Part shown: in pieces, positions 54,612 to 63,877 of the stretch
Layout of the letters: every line of letters begins with the position of its first letter
Position numbering within the stretch: position 1 is the first letter of the stretch
From: CAVQUE01 sp046290435
GTDB lineage: Bacteria; Actinomycetota; Acidimicrobiia; Acidimicrobiales; UBA8592
Length of the DNA: 64,000 nt
Direction of reading: 5' to 3'
Assembly (NCBI GenBank): GCA_046290435.1
Contig: JBKAGO010000043.1
Location: forward strand, 59,679-123,678
Notes under the pieces: model-generated
Databases searched by the model: none
The model's input: only the letters and a program-made list of their open reading frames with translations
What the model was told of the DNA's origin: nothing
Translations under genes and position numbers: made by a program

Positions 54612-55814
54612 TCACCGGTAGGGGTGCGGGAAGGCAACGACGAAGCGGGCGCCGCGCCCGGTGGCGCTGTCGGCTTCGGTGACCCAGCATGCGCCGCCGT
54701 GAGCGTTGGTGACCTGGCGGACGATGGTGAGCCCGAGGCCGCTGCCCGACGGACGATTCGCCTTGGCGCTCTCGCCACGCCACGCCCGGTCGAAGATGCG
54801 TTCGCGCGCCATGGGTTCGACGCCTTCGCCCTCGTCGATGACCTCGACAGCGGCGCCCGTCAGCGGTGAGCCGACCCGGGTGGCATCGCCGAGGCGCACC
54901 AGCACCTCGGTGCCGGGCGGCGCATGTTGGATGGCGTTGGCCAGCAGGTTCGCGACGACCCGACGCAACGCCACGGGGTCGCCCCGCACCAACTGCGATG
55001 GTTCGCCGGTGAGGCGCAGGGTGACGTCGGCGGCTTCGGCCGGGCTGCGGAACTCGGTGACCACCTCGGCGCACACGTCGCCCAGATCGACCAGGACGAG
55101 CTCGTGTTCGGGGATCTCGCTGCGGGCGAACGCCAAAAGGTCGTCGACAACGCGCCCCATCCGCTCGGCCGAGCGATCGACCACCGCTGCGGTGTGGCGG
55201 AGATCGTCGGCGTCGGCATCGGGGTCGGCGAGCGCCACCTCGAGGTTGGTGCGGATGGTGGCCAGCGGGTTCCGGAGCTCGTGGCTGGCCTCCTGCACGA
55301 AGCGGCGCTGGCTCTCGAACGCCCGGTCGAGGCGACCCAGCATGTCGTCGAACGTGCCGGCGAGACGGGTGAGCTCGTCGTCGGGCCCCCGCAGGTCGAT
55401 GCGGCGCGAGAGATCCGTGGCGCCGATCTCGCGGGCGACGTCGGTGATGCGGGCAATCGGCCGCACGACGCGACCGGCGACCACCCAGCCGACGCCGAGG
55501 CTGATCAGGAACAGGACACCGAGGGAGCCGAACGACCAGGTCCGGAGCTGTTCGAGCGCCCGCTCGTTGGCCAGAGACTCGACCGTGCGCATGTCGACTG
55601 CGAAGGCCTGACGGGTGACGACCAGGCCGCCGTCGACGGGCTGGAGCCGGTTCTGCACCAGCTGTGTGGTGATGGGCTCGTCGTCGAGCGCCCGCGACAA
55701 CCCGGTGTAGACACCCGCGAGCACGATCGCCGCCAGGGAGAACAGTGCCAGCGAATACACCAGGGTCAACCGGACCCTGATCGACCGGCTCCAGGCCGGC
55801 CCGGGTGATCTCAC
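54612..55814 (-). CDS. Sensor histidine kinase (MprB-like)
   Basis: A 400-residue membrane sensor: first helix LTLVYSLALFSLAAIVLAGV, an extracytoplasmic loop of about 70 residues, second helix LGVLFLISLGVGWVVAG, HAMP linker (RVVRPIARITDVAREIGATD), a phospho-acceptor in EASHELRNPLATIRT, and an ATP domain with LANAIQHA, DEGEGV and GSGLGLTIVRQV. Starts at GTG 55814, overlapping the regulator TGA (GTGA). The regulator-kinase-HtrA order is like mprA-mprB-pepD of mycobacteria, a cell-envelope stress module. Confidence 0.95.
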   Translation of the reverse strand: MRSPGPAWSRSIRVRLTLVYSLALFSLAAIVLAGVYTGLSRALDDEPITTQLVQNRLQPVDGGLVVTRQAFAVDMRTVESLANERALEQLRTWSFGSLGVLFLISLGVGWVVAGRVVRPIARITDVAREIGATDLSRRIDLRGPDDELTRLAGTFDDMLGRLDRAFESQRRFVQEASHELRNPLATIRTNLEVALADPDADADDLRHTAAVVDRSAERMGRVVDDLLAFARSEIPEHELVLVDLGDVCAEVVTEFRSPAEAADVTLRLTGEPSQLVRGDPVALRRVVANLLANAIQHAPPGTEVLVRLGDATRVGSPLTGAAVEVIDEGEGVEPMARERIFDRAWRGESAKANRPSGSGLGLTIVRQVTNAHGGACWVTEADSATGRGARFVVAFPHPYR

Positions 55815-56545
55815 GTCGAAGCCTCGTCGCTCGGGGATGCCGGATGGCCGGCTGCGGCCTGTGCGTCGGCTTCGAGGAGGCGATAGCCGCGTCCGACCAC
55901 CGTTTCGATCACGGCACGATCGGGCGCGGCAGCCTCGAGCTTGCGGCGCAGCGTGCCCACGGTGACGCGCACGGTGTTGGTGAACGGATCGGCATTCTCG
56001 TCCCAGACGTGGTCGAGCAACTCCTCCTGGGAGAGCACCTCGCCGACGCGGGTCATGAAGTACCGCAACAGCGCGAACTCCTTGGCGGTCAGGCTGACCG
56101 GCACGTCGTCGATGCTCACCTCGTGCCGTCTGGTGTCGAGGCAGAGATCACCGACACGCAGCGTCGCGGTGCCGGTGCTGGGCTCACGACGCAACAGGCT
56201 CCTGATGCGGGCGCTCAGCTCGGAGAAGGCGAACGGTTTGATCAGGTAATCGTCGGCGCCGTCGTCGAGTCCGGCGATGCGATCGTCGACGGTGTCACGA
56301 GCGGTCAGCATGAGCACCCGGGGCGGGTAGTCGGGCGGATCCTCACGGAGACGCCGGCAGACCTCGCGGCCGTCCATGCGCGGCATGGTGATGTCGAGAC
56401 AGATGAGGTCATAGGGGGTCAAGCGGATCTTCTCGAGGGCGCTCTCGCCGTCGTGGGCGACATCGACCGCGTAGCCCTCACGCCGCAGGCCCCGGGCGAT
56501 GGCGTCGGCGAGGTCGGCTTCGTCGTCGACAACCAGCAAACGCAC
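55811..56545 (-). CDS. OmpR-family response regulator (MprA-like)
   Basis: A 244-residue DNA-binding regulator: receiver with DDE at the N-terminus, phospho-acceptor Asp51 (LICLDITMPRMDG), Thr in LMLTARD and Lys in DDYLIKPFAF, then a winged helix (EFALLRYFMTRVGEVLSQEE, NTVRVTVGTLRRKL, VVGRGYRL). The GTG at 56545 has GAGGAGG seven bases upstream; an ATG at 56569 is also in frame. It faces the MoxR operon across a 271-base gap. Confidence 0.95.
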   Translation of the reverse strand: MRLLVVDDEADLADAIARGLRREGYAVDVAHDGESALEKIRLTPYDLICLDITMPRMDGREVCRRLREDPPDYPPRVLMLTARDTVDDRIAGLDDGADDYLIKPFAFSELSARIRSLLRREPSTGTATLRVGDLCLDTRRHEVSIDDVPVSLTAKEFALLRYFMTRVGEVLSQEELLDHVWDENADPFTNTVRVTVGTLRRKLEAAAPDRAVIETVVGRGYRLLEADAQAAAGHPASPSDEAST

Positions 56546-56816
56546 CTCGGATCCTCCTCGCTCGGCCATCTGTCCCTCGTCGGTACCCGACGGCAGCGGC
56601 CTGCTCCAGTCTGGCCCGCTCGCTCGTGCAGCAGAGTGCACCGGTGCGAAAGGTCGCGCAAAAGAGTCCCCGGGCCTCGCTGCGGGTAGACGTCCGCCGA
56701 ATGAACTCCCCCACTCCTTTACGTCACTTTCCGCTCCAGCTGGTTCACTGGCAGCCACGGACGACGCCCGCGTCGGCCCGCGCAGCGGAACCCCGGACGA
56801 GGAGACCCACGAACCC
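56546..56816. promoter_or_regulatory. Divergent intergenic region between the response regulator and moxR
   Basis: No gene is supported in these 271 bases. The middle (about 56640-56750) is less GC-rich, with tcctttacgtcactttccgc at 56716-56735, and is the likely place for back-to-back promoters of the two operons. I could not name convincing hexamers. Confidence 0.4.
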
Positions 56817-57851
56817 ATGAGCGTCGAGCTGAACGGCCAGCACGAGCCGGCCGAGGCCCAACGGCCACTCGAGCAGGCGATGTTCGAGATCAAGCGGGTC
56901 ATCGTCGGCCAGGACCGGCTCATCGAACGGATGATGGTGTGTCTGCTCGCGAAGGGTCACTGCCTGCTCGAGGGCGCCCCCGGCCTGGCAAAGACCCTCG
57001 CCGTGGAGACGCTCGCCACCGTCACCGGTGGTTCGTTCGCCCGTCTGCAGTTCACCCCTGATCTGCTGCCTGCCGACATCGTCGGAACCCGCATCTACCG
57101 AGCCAGTACCGAGACCTTCGACATCGAACTCGGCCCGGTCATGGTCAACTTCGTCCTCGCCGACGAGATCAACCGGGCGCCGGCCAAGGTGCAGTCGGCG
57201 ATGCTCGAGATCATGGCCGAGAAGCAGGTGTCGATCGCCGGCGAGACGTTCCCGGCGCCCGATCCGTTCCTCGTCATGGCCACCCAGAACCCCATCGAGT
57301 CCGAGGGCGTCTACCCGCTCCCGGAGGCCCAACGCGACCGGTTCCTGATGAAGGTCGTCGTCGACTACCCCAATCCGGCCGAAGAGGTCGAGATCGTGCA
57401 GCGGATGGGGACGGCGCCGCCCATCCCGACACCGGTGTTCGAACTCCCCCAGGTGCGCGACCTCCAGCAGCAGGCCCGAGACGTCTACGTCGACCGCGGC
57501 GTCATCGACTACGCCGTCAGCCTCACCCTGGCCACCCGCGAGCCCGCCGCCTACCAGATGCCGGACCTGGTCGAGTTCATCGCCTACGGGGCGAGCCCCC
57601 GTGCGAGCCTCGGCCTCGTCGCCGGCGGGCGGGCGCTGGCCCTGTTGCGGGGCCGCACCTATGCGCTCCCCCAGGACGTCTTCGACGTCGCCCCCGAGAT
57701 CCTGCGCCACCGTCTCGTGCTGAGCTACGAAGCGCTGGCGCGCGAGATCACCGCCGACCAGATCGTCAACCGCATCCTCGGAACGGTGCCGGCACCGCGC
57801 ATCGCACCCAGCCAGGATGTCGGCTCGTTCGGTTCGTCGACGTCATGGTGA
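56817..57851 (+). CDS. MoxR family AAA+ ATPase
   Basis: Chaperone-like AAA+ ATPase working with VWA-domain proteins to mature or insert partner proteins. The product is 344 residues: IVGQDRLIERMMVCLLAKGH, Walker A LEGAPGLAKT, Walker B NFVLADEINRAPAK, ATQNPIESEGVYPLPEAQRD and RFLMKV. The ATG at 56817 opens MSVELNGQHEP; GGAG is 13 bases upstream. First gene of a three-gene plus-strand operon. Confidence 0.95.
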   Translation: MSVELNGQHEPAEAQRPLEQAMFEIKRVIVGQDRLIERMMVCLLAKGHCLLEGAPGLAKTLAVETLATVTGGSFARLQFTPDLLPADIVGTRIYRASTETFDIELGPVMVNFVLADEINRAPAKVQSAMLEIMAEKQVSIAGETFPAPDPFLVMATQNPIESEGVYPLPEAQRDRFLMKVVVDYPNPAEEVEIVQRMGTAPPIPTPVFELPQVRDLQQQARDVYVDRGVIDYAVSLTLATREPAAYQMPDLVEFIAYGASPRASLGLVAGGRALALLRGRTYALPQDVFDVAPEILRHRLVLSYEALAREITADQIVNRILGTVPAPRIAPSQDVGSFGSSTSW

Positions 57852-57855
57852 TGCC

Positions 57856-58788
57856 ATGGTGACCCCGAGCGTCGGCACCGACGGCGTCGCCACCAGAGAG
57901 CTGCTGCGTCGCCTCGAACTGGACGTCACGATGCGCCTCGACGGCATGTTGCACGGCGACTACCGGGGCCTCGTCCCCGGCCACGGCTCCGAGCCCGGCG
58001 AGACGAGGCTCTACCAGGCCGGTGACGACGTCCGTCGTATCGACTGGAACGTCACCGCCCGCACCCAGGAGACCCACGTCCGCGAGACCATCGCCGACCG
58101 GGAACTGTCCACCCAGATCTGCGTCGACCTCTCCCCCAGCCTGGATTTCGGGACGACAGATCGCGAGAAGCGCGACGTCGTGCTCGAAGCGACCGCGGCG
58201 GTCGGGCTGTTGACGTCGCGCATCGGCAACCGTGTGGGGGCCGTGCTGGTCGACGCCGACGGCCAGCGCACCGTGCCGCCCGGTCAGGGGCGCACCCACC
58301 TGCTGTCGCTGTTGCAGCGAGTGGCCGATACGCCACGCGGTGCCAGCGGGAGCGGCGACCTGGCGGCGGGCCTGCACCGCATCGGCACCCACGCCCGCCG
58401 GCGTGGCCTGGTCGTGGTCATCTCGGACTTCCTCGCCCCGCCCGGCTGGGAGATCCCCCTCCGGCGGCTCACCACCCGCCACGAAGTGCTGGCGATCGAG
58501 ATCCTCGACCCGCGCGAACTCGAGCTGCCCGACGTCGGTCTGGTCACCCTCACCGACCCCGAGACCGGCGAGGTGCGCGAGATCGCCACCGGCAACGCGA
58601 AGCTGCGTCGCCGCTACGCCGAGGCTGCCGCAGCGCAACGCGCCGGCATCGCCGCCGAGTTGCGGCGTGCGGGCGCCGATCATCTGCAGTTGCGCACCGA
58701 TCGGGACTGGCTGCTCGATCTGGCAACCTTCGTGGCCCGGCGCCGCAAGCGCCGCGGCGTCCCCCGCCCCGCGGCGGCACGATCATGA
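57856..58788 (+). CDS. DUF58 domain protein
   Basis: A 310-residue cytosolic protein typical of MoxR operons, with a diverged VWA-like fold: LDGMLHGDYRGLVPGHGSEP, the DUF58 hallmark YQAGDDVRRIDWNVTARTQE, then ICVDLSPSLDFGTTDREKRD. The function is unknown; it is taken to be a substrate adaptor of MoxR. ATG 57856 is four bases after the moxR stop. Confidence 0.93.
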   Translation: MVTPSVGTDGVATRELLRRLELDVTMRLDGMLHGDYRGLVPGHGSEPGETRLYQAGDDVRRIDWNVTARTQETHVRETIADRELSTQICVDLSPSLDFGTTDREKRDVVLEATAAVGLLTSRIGNRVGAVLVDADGQRTVPPGQGRTHLLSLLQRVADTPRGASGSGDLAAGLHRIGTHARRRGLVVVISDFLAPPGWEIPLRRLTTRHEVLAIEILDPRELELPDVGLVTLTDPETGEVREIATGNAKLRRRYAEAAAAQRAGIAAELRRAGADHLQLRTDRDWLLDLATFVARRRKRRGVPRPAAARS

Positions 58789-58840
58789 GCGCAGCGCGGG
58801 CCGCCCGGCACGGCCGCCAGGCCAAGGGGGTGAGACAGCC

Positions 58841-59824
58841 ATGATCGACCTCGACATCCAACTCGTGCCGGACACGTTCCTGGCCGCGGCGCGGTTGTGG
58901 CTGCTGATCGGCGTCGCCGTCCTGGCCGTCGTGTACCTGGTGCTGCAGTTCCGTCGCCGCACCTACGCGGTGCGCTTCACCAACCTGGAGTTACTGGACA
59001 AGGTCGCTCCGCAGCGACCCGGCTGGCGCCGCCACGTGCCCGCCGCTGCGTTCCTGCTGGCGCTGAGCGCACTCGTCGTGTCGTTGGCACGACCGGCCCA
59101 GGAGACCCAGATCCCACGGGAGCAGGCCACCATCGTTTTGGCCATCGACACGTCGCTGTCGATGGAGGCCACCGACGTCGAGCCGTCACGCCTCGAGGCC
59201 GCGAAGGAAGCCGCTGTCAGGTTCGTCGAGGATCTCCCGGACCAGATCAACCTGGGGATGGTGAGCTTCAACGGAGTCGCCACGGTGCGGGTCACACCGA
59301 CCACCAATCACGAAGCGGCCATCGCTGCGATCGAATCGCTCGAGGTCGGTCCGGCGACAGCGATCGGCGAGGCCGTCTTCGCCAGCCTCGACGCCGTCGA
59401 GGCGGTCGGGGCCGAGGTCGGTGCCGACATCCCCCCGGCGCGGATCGTGGTGATGAGCGACGGCGAGACCACCGTCGGGCGACCCGACGAGGAGGCCGTC
59501 ATCGCGGCGCAGCAGGCCGGCATCGCAGTATCGACCATCGCCTTCGGCACCGACGACGGCTTCATCGTCGTACCCGAGACCGACCAGCTCGTGCCGGTGC
59601 CGGTCAACGAGGAGAAGCTCGCGGTCATCGCAGACGACACCGGCGGCGAGTTCTTCACTGCTGCCTCAGCCGACGAGCTGGCCGCTGTCTACACCGACAT
59701 CGGCTCCCAGGTGGCGCTCGAGACCATCGAGGACGAGATCAGCACCAGCTATACGGGCCTCGGCCTGATCCTGCTGGCCATCGCCGGCACGCTCAGCCTG
59801 GCCTGGTTCTCGCGTCTGCCCTGA
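58841..59824 (+). CDS. VWA-domain membrane protein (BatA/BatB-like)
   Basis: A 327-residue protein with membrane helices near 17-36 and 64-82, a von Willebrand factor A domain with the metal site DTSLS (Asp103) and MSDGETTVGRP, and a final helix (GLGLILLAIAGTLSLAWF). It resembles the Bat proteins of aerotolerance operons and would be the surface partner of MoxR. ATG 58841 follows AAGGGGG. Convergent with smc. Confidence 0.94.
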   Translation: MIDLDIQLVPDTFLAAARLWLLIGVAVLAVVYLVLQFRRRTYAVRFTNLELLDKVAPQRPGWRRHVPAAAFLLALSALVVSLARPAQETQIPREQATIVLAIDTSLSMEATDVEPSRLEAAKEAAVRFVEDLPDQINLGMVSFNGVATVRVTPTTNHEAAIAAIESLEVGPATAIGEAVFASLDAVEAVGAEVGADIPPARIVVMSDGETTVGRPDEEAVIAAQQAGIAVSTIAFGTDDGFIVVPETDQLVPVPVNEEKLAVIADDTGGEFFTAASADELAAVYTDIGSQVALETIEDEISTSYTGLGLILLAIAGTLSLAWFSRLP

Positions 59825-59851
59825 GCGGCGGCGAACGCCGATGCCGCCGGT

Positions 59852-62800
59852 TCAGGCCCGCATCGCCACCGGTTCGCGGTCTCGGAGGTCGATCTCCTCG
59901 TCGCCACCCGGCTTCTCGCTGATGGCCCGTGAACTTCCACCGGGCTGCATCGTGACGCCGTAGAGGCAGTCGGCGGCCTCCATCGTGCGCTTCTGGTGGC
60001 TCACGATGATCAGCTGCGCCTCGTCGCGGAACTCGGCGACGAGCTGCAGGAATCGGTGCAGGTTGACGTCGTCGAGCGCGGCCTCGACCTCGTCCATCAC
60101 GTAGAAGGGCGAGGGCCGGCTGCGGAACACGGCGAACAGGAACCCGAGTGCGGTGAGCGACCGCTCCCCACCCGAGAGCAGGGAGAGCTTCTTGACGTTC
60201 TTGCCCGAGGGCTTGGCCTCGATCTCGATGCCGGTCTCGAGAGGATCGTCCGGCGCGGTCAGGCGCAGGCGGCCGGTGCCGCCGGGGAACAGCGCCCCGA
60301 ACAGCTTCTCGAAGTTCTCGGCGACGTCGGCGTAGGCCGCCCGGAACACCGTGACGATCTCCTCGTCGACGGCGCGGATGATCTTGTGGAGCTCGCGGCG
60401 TGAGCCCTTGACGTCGTCGAGTTGGTCCGACAGGAACTGGTGGCGTTCCTGGAGGGCCTCGTACTCCTCGAGCGCCAGCGGGTTGATGGGGCCCATGATC
60501 CGCAGCTCGCGCTCGAGTTCGCGTACCCGGGCTGCCGGCGTCGTGCCCGGCTGCAGCGGCGGGCATTCGGTCGCGACGGCCACGTGGGGTTCGCAGTCGT
60601 GGTCGCGCCGCAGCGCCTCGACGGCGGCCTCGAGTCGCATCGTGACCTCGCCGGCCTCGATCTCGGCCCGGGTGGCCAGCTCGCGCAGCTCGCCGAGCTG
60701 GTGTTCGGCGGCGCTGCGCTCGGTGCGGAGCTCGTCGAGGCGCGACGCTGCGGCGCGTGCGGCCTCGGACTGGGCCTGGCGTTCGGTACGGAGCTCGGCG
60801 AACTCGGCCTCGATGACCGCGCCGCGTTCGGTGACGGTCTCGCGCAGCGTCTCGGCCAGAGCAAGGCGGCGCTCGAGATGGACGCGCCGTTCGGCGGCCT
60901 CGGCGCGCTGGGCGGCGTAGTTCTCGAGGCGGGTATCGAGCTCGTCGAGGCGCGAACGCAGGAACCCACGGCGCTCCTCGACCGCGGCGACCCGCCGTGC
61001 GAGCTCGGTGCGCTCGGCGGCCACCTGGGCGGCATCGGCGTCGAGCCGCTGGCGGGCGGCGTCGAGTTGCTGCGAACGTTCGCGGGCGTCGCGCTCGTCG
61101 GCCTCGGCTGCGGGCAGCTCGGCCCGCAACTCGGCCTCGCGTCGGCGGGCGACGTCGATGCGGTCGCGGACCTCGGCGAGGCGGCCACGCAGGCCCTCGG
61201 CCTCGACGCGCAGGGCCCGAAGATCGGACTCGTTGCCCTGCTGGCGGCCCTTGTGGCGCTGGCGCTCGCGTTCGAGTTCGGTGCGCCGGCCTGCGAGCAC
61301 CTTGACCTGACGCCGCAGCTCGTCGCGACCGGCGACCGCAGCGGCGGCCTGGTCGCGACACGCCTCGACCGCCCGGGTGGCGGTCTCGGCACGTTGGCGC
61401 GCCTCGTCGAGCGCCGCCGACGTGGCGCCCGAACCGGCCATGCCCACGCGCCACCCGTCGGGGGCGAACCGGTCGCCTTCGCGGGTGACGTAGATGCCGC
61501 CGGGATCGGCCGCTGCGGCGCGTACACCGGCCTCCCAGTCGGCGACGACATCGACCACGCCGATGAGCTGGTCGACCAGCCGGGCGACGGGCTCGTCGGC
61601 GGTGCGGACGTGGCCGCGCAGATCGCCGGTGACCGGACCGCCCCGAGCGGCGGCCAGGGCGAGAACACCGCCGCTGGTCTGGCCGGCATGGAACGCGGCG
61701 AGCGCCCGGTGGGCGGCATCGGCGTCGCGGACGATGACGGCATGCAACGCCGCACCCGCAGCGGCCTCGAAGGCATGCTCCCAACCCGGGTCGATGTCGA
61801 CGAGCTCGACGAGCGCCCCGACGACGCCGTCGACGTGGGCGACCGACTCCGCTCCGGCAGCGGCGCGGGCGTCGTCGAGGGCCATGGCCAGAGCCTCGGC
61901 GCGAGCACTCCACGCGCGGCGGTCGGCCTCGGCCTCGTTGCGCGCCTCGTTGGCCTCGGTGACCGCACCCTCGCTGTCGGCCAGCGCCTGCTCGGCCTCG
62001 GCGACGGTACGCGCCAGCTCGGCAAGTGCCGCCTCGGCATCGGTGACGGCCTGGGCTGCCGCGGAGATCTCGGTGGACAGACGCTGGTCGGTCTCGGCGA
62101 GGGTGGGCAGCCGGTCGGCGAGATCGGCCGCCGTCCGCTCGTTGGCCTCGAGCGAGGCCGACACGGCGGCGAGCTCGCCCCGGAGGCGGGCGGCCTCGTT
62201 GCTGGGCTGTTCGGGGGCCTCGTGGTACTGCTGTTCGAACAGCGACCGTTGCTCGGCGATCTGAGCCACCGCAGCCTCGACACGGCGGGAATCGGGAGCG
62301 AGGGCCTCGATGGTGGAGTCGACCTCCTCGAGCTCGCGCCGCAACCGCTCGGTCTCGGCCTCGAGGGTCTCGACAACCCCCTGGTCGACGGTGGCGCCGA
62401 GCTCGCGGGTCAATGACCCGATGCGCTCGCTCAACACGGCCCGCAAGCCCTTGGCCCGCTCGTGCAGGCCCTCGACACGGGCGAGGCGATCGCCGATGTC
62501 GCCGGCGCCGGTCGCCGACAGCTCGGATTCGGCCACCGAGACCGCTTCGTCGAGACGGGCCAGTGTCGCCCGGAGGTCGCGGTCGCGTCGATCGAGCTCG
62601 CTACGGCGATCGGCAACGGCCCGCCGGCGTCCCTCGAGGCTGTCGAACTCGCGGCCGGCCAGATGGATCTGCAAGGTCTGCAGCTCGGCCACGACATCGC
62701 CGTGGCGGCGGGCCGCATCTGCCTGACGCTCGAGCGGCCGCAGCTGGCGGCGCACCTCGCGCAGCAGGTCCTGCACCCGGGTGAGGTTCTCCTCGGTGGC

Positions 62801-63346
62801 CTTGAGCCGGCGCTGGGCCTTCTCGCGGCGGCGCCGGAACTTCAGGACACCCGCGGCTTCCTCGATGATCATGCGCCGATCCTCGGGGCGGGCGTTGAGC
62901 ACGGCGTCGATCTGGCCCTGCGACACGATGACGTGCTGGGTGCGCCCCACACCGCTGTCCGACAGCAACTCCTGGATGTCGAGGAGCCGGCACGGCACAC
63001 CGTTGATGCAGTACTCGGAGTCGCCGTCACGGAAGAGCGTGCGGGTGATGGTGACCTCGGCGAAGTCGATGGGCAGCAGGCCCGCGGTGTTGTCGATGGT
63101 GAGCGACACCTCGGCCCGCCCCAGCGCCGCCCGCTTGGCGGTGCCGGCGAAGATGACATCGTCCATCTTCTGGGAGCGGACGTTGGAGGGCGCCTGCGCC
63201 CCGAGGACCCAGCTGATGGCATCGACGACGTTGGACTTGCCACTGCCGTTCGGGCCGACGACGACCGTCACCCCCGGCTCCATGTCGAGGGTGGTCGAGT
63301 CCGCGAACGACTTGAACCCCTTGAGCGTCAACGACTTCAAGAACAT
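59852..63346 (-). CDS. smc: Chromosome segregation protein SMC
   Basis: ATPase of the condensin complex that folds and separates chromosomes. The product is 1164 residues, the normal length: N-terminal Walker A GPNGSGKSNVVDA (33-45), Arg/Glu/Ala-rich coiled coil, a hinge near the middle (TSGGVLALAAARGGPVTGDL, then RAAAADPGGIYVTREGDRFA), a returning coil, and the C-terminal LLSGGERSLTALG signature with FYVMDEVEAALDDVN. The ATG at 63346 opens MFLKSLTLKGFKSF. Normally preceded by rnc; here the upstream side is repeat DNA. Confidence 0.97.
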   Translation of the reverse strand: MFLKSLTLKGFKSFADSTTLDMEPGVTVVVGPNGSGKSNVVDAISWVLGAQAPSNVRSQKMDDVIFAGTAKRAALGRAEVSLTIDNTAGLLPIDFAEVTITRTLFRDGDSEYCINGVPCRLLDIQELLSDSGVGRTQHVIVSQGQIDAVLNARPEDRRMIIEEAAGVLKFRRRREKAQRRLKATEENLTRVQDLLREVRRQLRPLERQADAARRHGDVVAELQTLQIHLAGREFDSLEGRRRAVADRRSELDRRDRDLRATLARLDEAVSVAESELSATGAGDIGDRLARVEGLHERAKGLRAVLSERIGSLTRELGATVDQGVVETLEAETERLRRELEEVDSTIEALAPDSRRVEAAVAQIAEQRSLFEQQYHEAPEQPSNEAARLRGELAAVSASLEANERTAADLADRLPTLAETDQRLSTEISAAAQAVTDAEAALAELARTVAEAEQALADSEGAVTEANEARNEAEADRRAWSARAEALAMALDDARAAAGAESVAHVDGVVGALVELVDIDPGWEHAFEAAAGAALHAVIVRDADAAHRALAAFHAGQTSGGVLALAAARGGPVTGDLRGHVRTADEPVARLVDQLIGVVDVVADWEAGVRAAAADPGGIYVTREGDRFAPDGWRVGMAGSGATSAALDEARQRAETATRAVEACRDQAAAAVAGRDELRRQVKVLAGRRTELERERQRHKGRQQGNESDLRALRVEAEGLRGRLAEVRDRIDVARRREAELRAELPAAEADERDARERSQQLDAARQRLDADAAQVAAERTELARRVAAVEERRGFLRSRLDELDTRLENYAAQRAEAAERRVHLERRLALAETLRETVTERGAVIEAEFAELRTERQAQSEAARAAASRLDELRTERSAAEHQLGELRELATRAEIEAGEVTMRLEAAVEALRRDHDCEPHVAVATECPPLQPGTTPAARVRELERELRIMGPINPLALEEYEALQERHQFLSDQLDDVKGSRRELHKIIRAVDEEIVTVFRAAYADVAENFEKLFGALFPGGTGRLRLTAPDDPLETGIEIEAKPSGKNVKKLSLLSGGERSLTALGFLFAVFRSRPSPFYVMDEVEAALDDVNLHRFLQLVAEFRDEAQLIIVSHQKRTMEAADCLYGVTMQPGGSSRAISEKPGGDEEIDLRDREPVAMRA

Positions 63347-63500
63347 GGCGCGCGACGCTAGTCGCGATCAGGCCAAATTACATCAGCGGGATTTCGCGGA
63401 GTCGGGTCCCGGGGCGCCGCGGCCCGGCTGAAGCTGTCCCGGGCCTCCGCGGCCTGGCTGGGCTCTTCCGGGGCTGGTCGGCCCTGTATACGCGGTGCTT
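63347..63500. repeat. Degenerate GC-rich repeats upstream of smc
   Basis: No gene. From about 63409 the sequence contains diverged forms of the 29-bp unit found at 63713-63850 (ggcgccgcggcccggctg, then ccgcggcctggctgggctc), leading to the start of a copy of the dispersed stem-loop element. The smc promoter would have to lie in the first 50 or so bases (63347-63400), which are less GC-rich (gatcaggccaaattacatca). Confidence 0.65.
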
Positions 63501-63704
63501 CTGGGCCGGCTCGTCTCCGGCGTGCACGCGCCGGGATCCCTCGATCTTTGGACGTCTCGTCCCCTTTGCCGGACGCACGTCGCCGGCCGGTGTCGGCGGG
63601 CTGCGCAGCAGCGGCGACACGCCGAGACGGCTCAGGGGTACCCAAGCGACCCACCGGGGTGCCCAGCCGTCTCGGGAGAGGCGACAACGCCGACCTGTCC
63701 ACGG
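63501..63704. repeat. Dispersed stem-loop element, copy 4
   Basis: Same layout as the three copies at 27932-28680, some 35 kb away: the ctgggccggctcgtctccgg head, a variable stretch with a sequence of its own (cgatctttggacgtctcgtc), and the 104-base core at 63573-63676 almost identical to copy 1, including gagacggct pairing with agccgtctc. Conserved core with variable inserts is clear from direct comparison. Confidence 0.85.
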
Positions 63705-63712
63705 CCGCCGCT

Positions 63713-63850
63713 GCCCGGCTGGGCTCCCCCGGGGCGCCGCGGCCTGGCTGGGCTCACCCGGGGCGCCGCGGCCCGGCTGGGCTCTCCCGGGGCGCCGCGG
63801 CCCGGCTGGGCTCACCCGGGGCGCCGCGGCCTGGCTGGGCTCCCCCGGGG
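63713..63850. repeat. Tandem 29-bp GC-rich repeats
   Basis: Four full units begin at 63713, 63742, 63771 and 63800, with a partial fifth from 63829. The unit begins gcccggctgggctcacccgg and ends ggcgccgcg; variation is confined to two or three positions. The spacing leaves no unique spacers. They join copies 4 and 5 of the dispersed element. Confidence 0.9.
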
Positions 63851-63877
63851 CTGGTCGGCCCTGTATACGCGGTGCTT

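Noticed and set aside
58785..58843. 19-codon frame (MSAARAARHG) between the DUF58 and VWA genes
   Set aside because: Overlaps both gene ends, is basic low complexity and has no support.
63713..63850. CRISPR array in the 29-bp repeats
   Set aside because: The size fits a repeat, but units are contiguous with no spacers.
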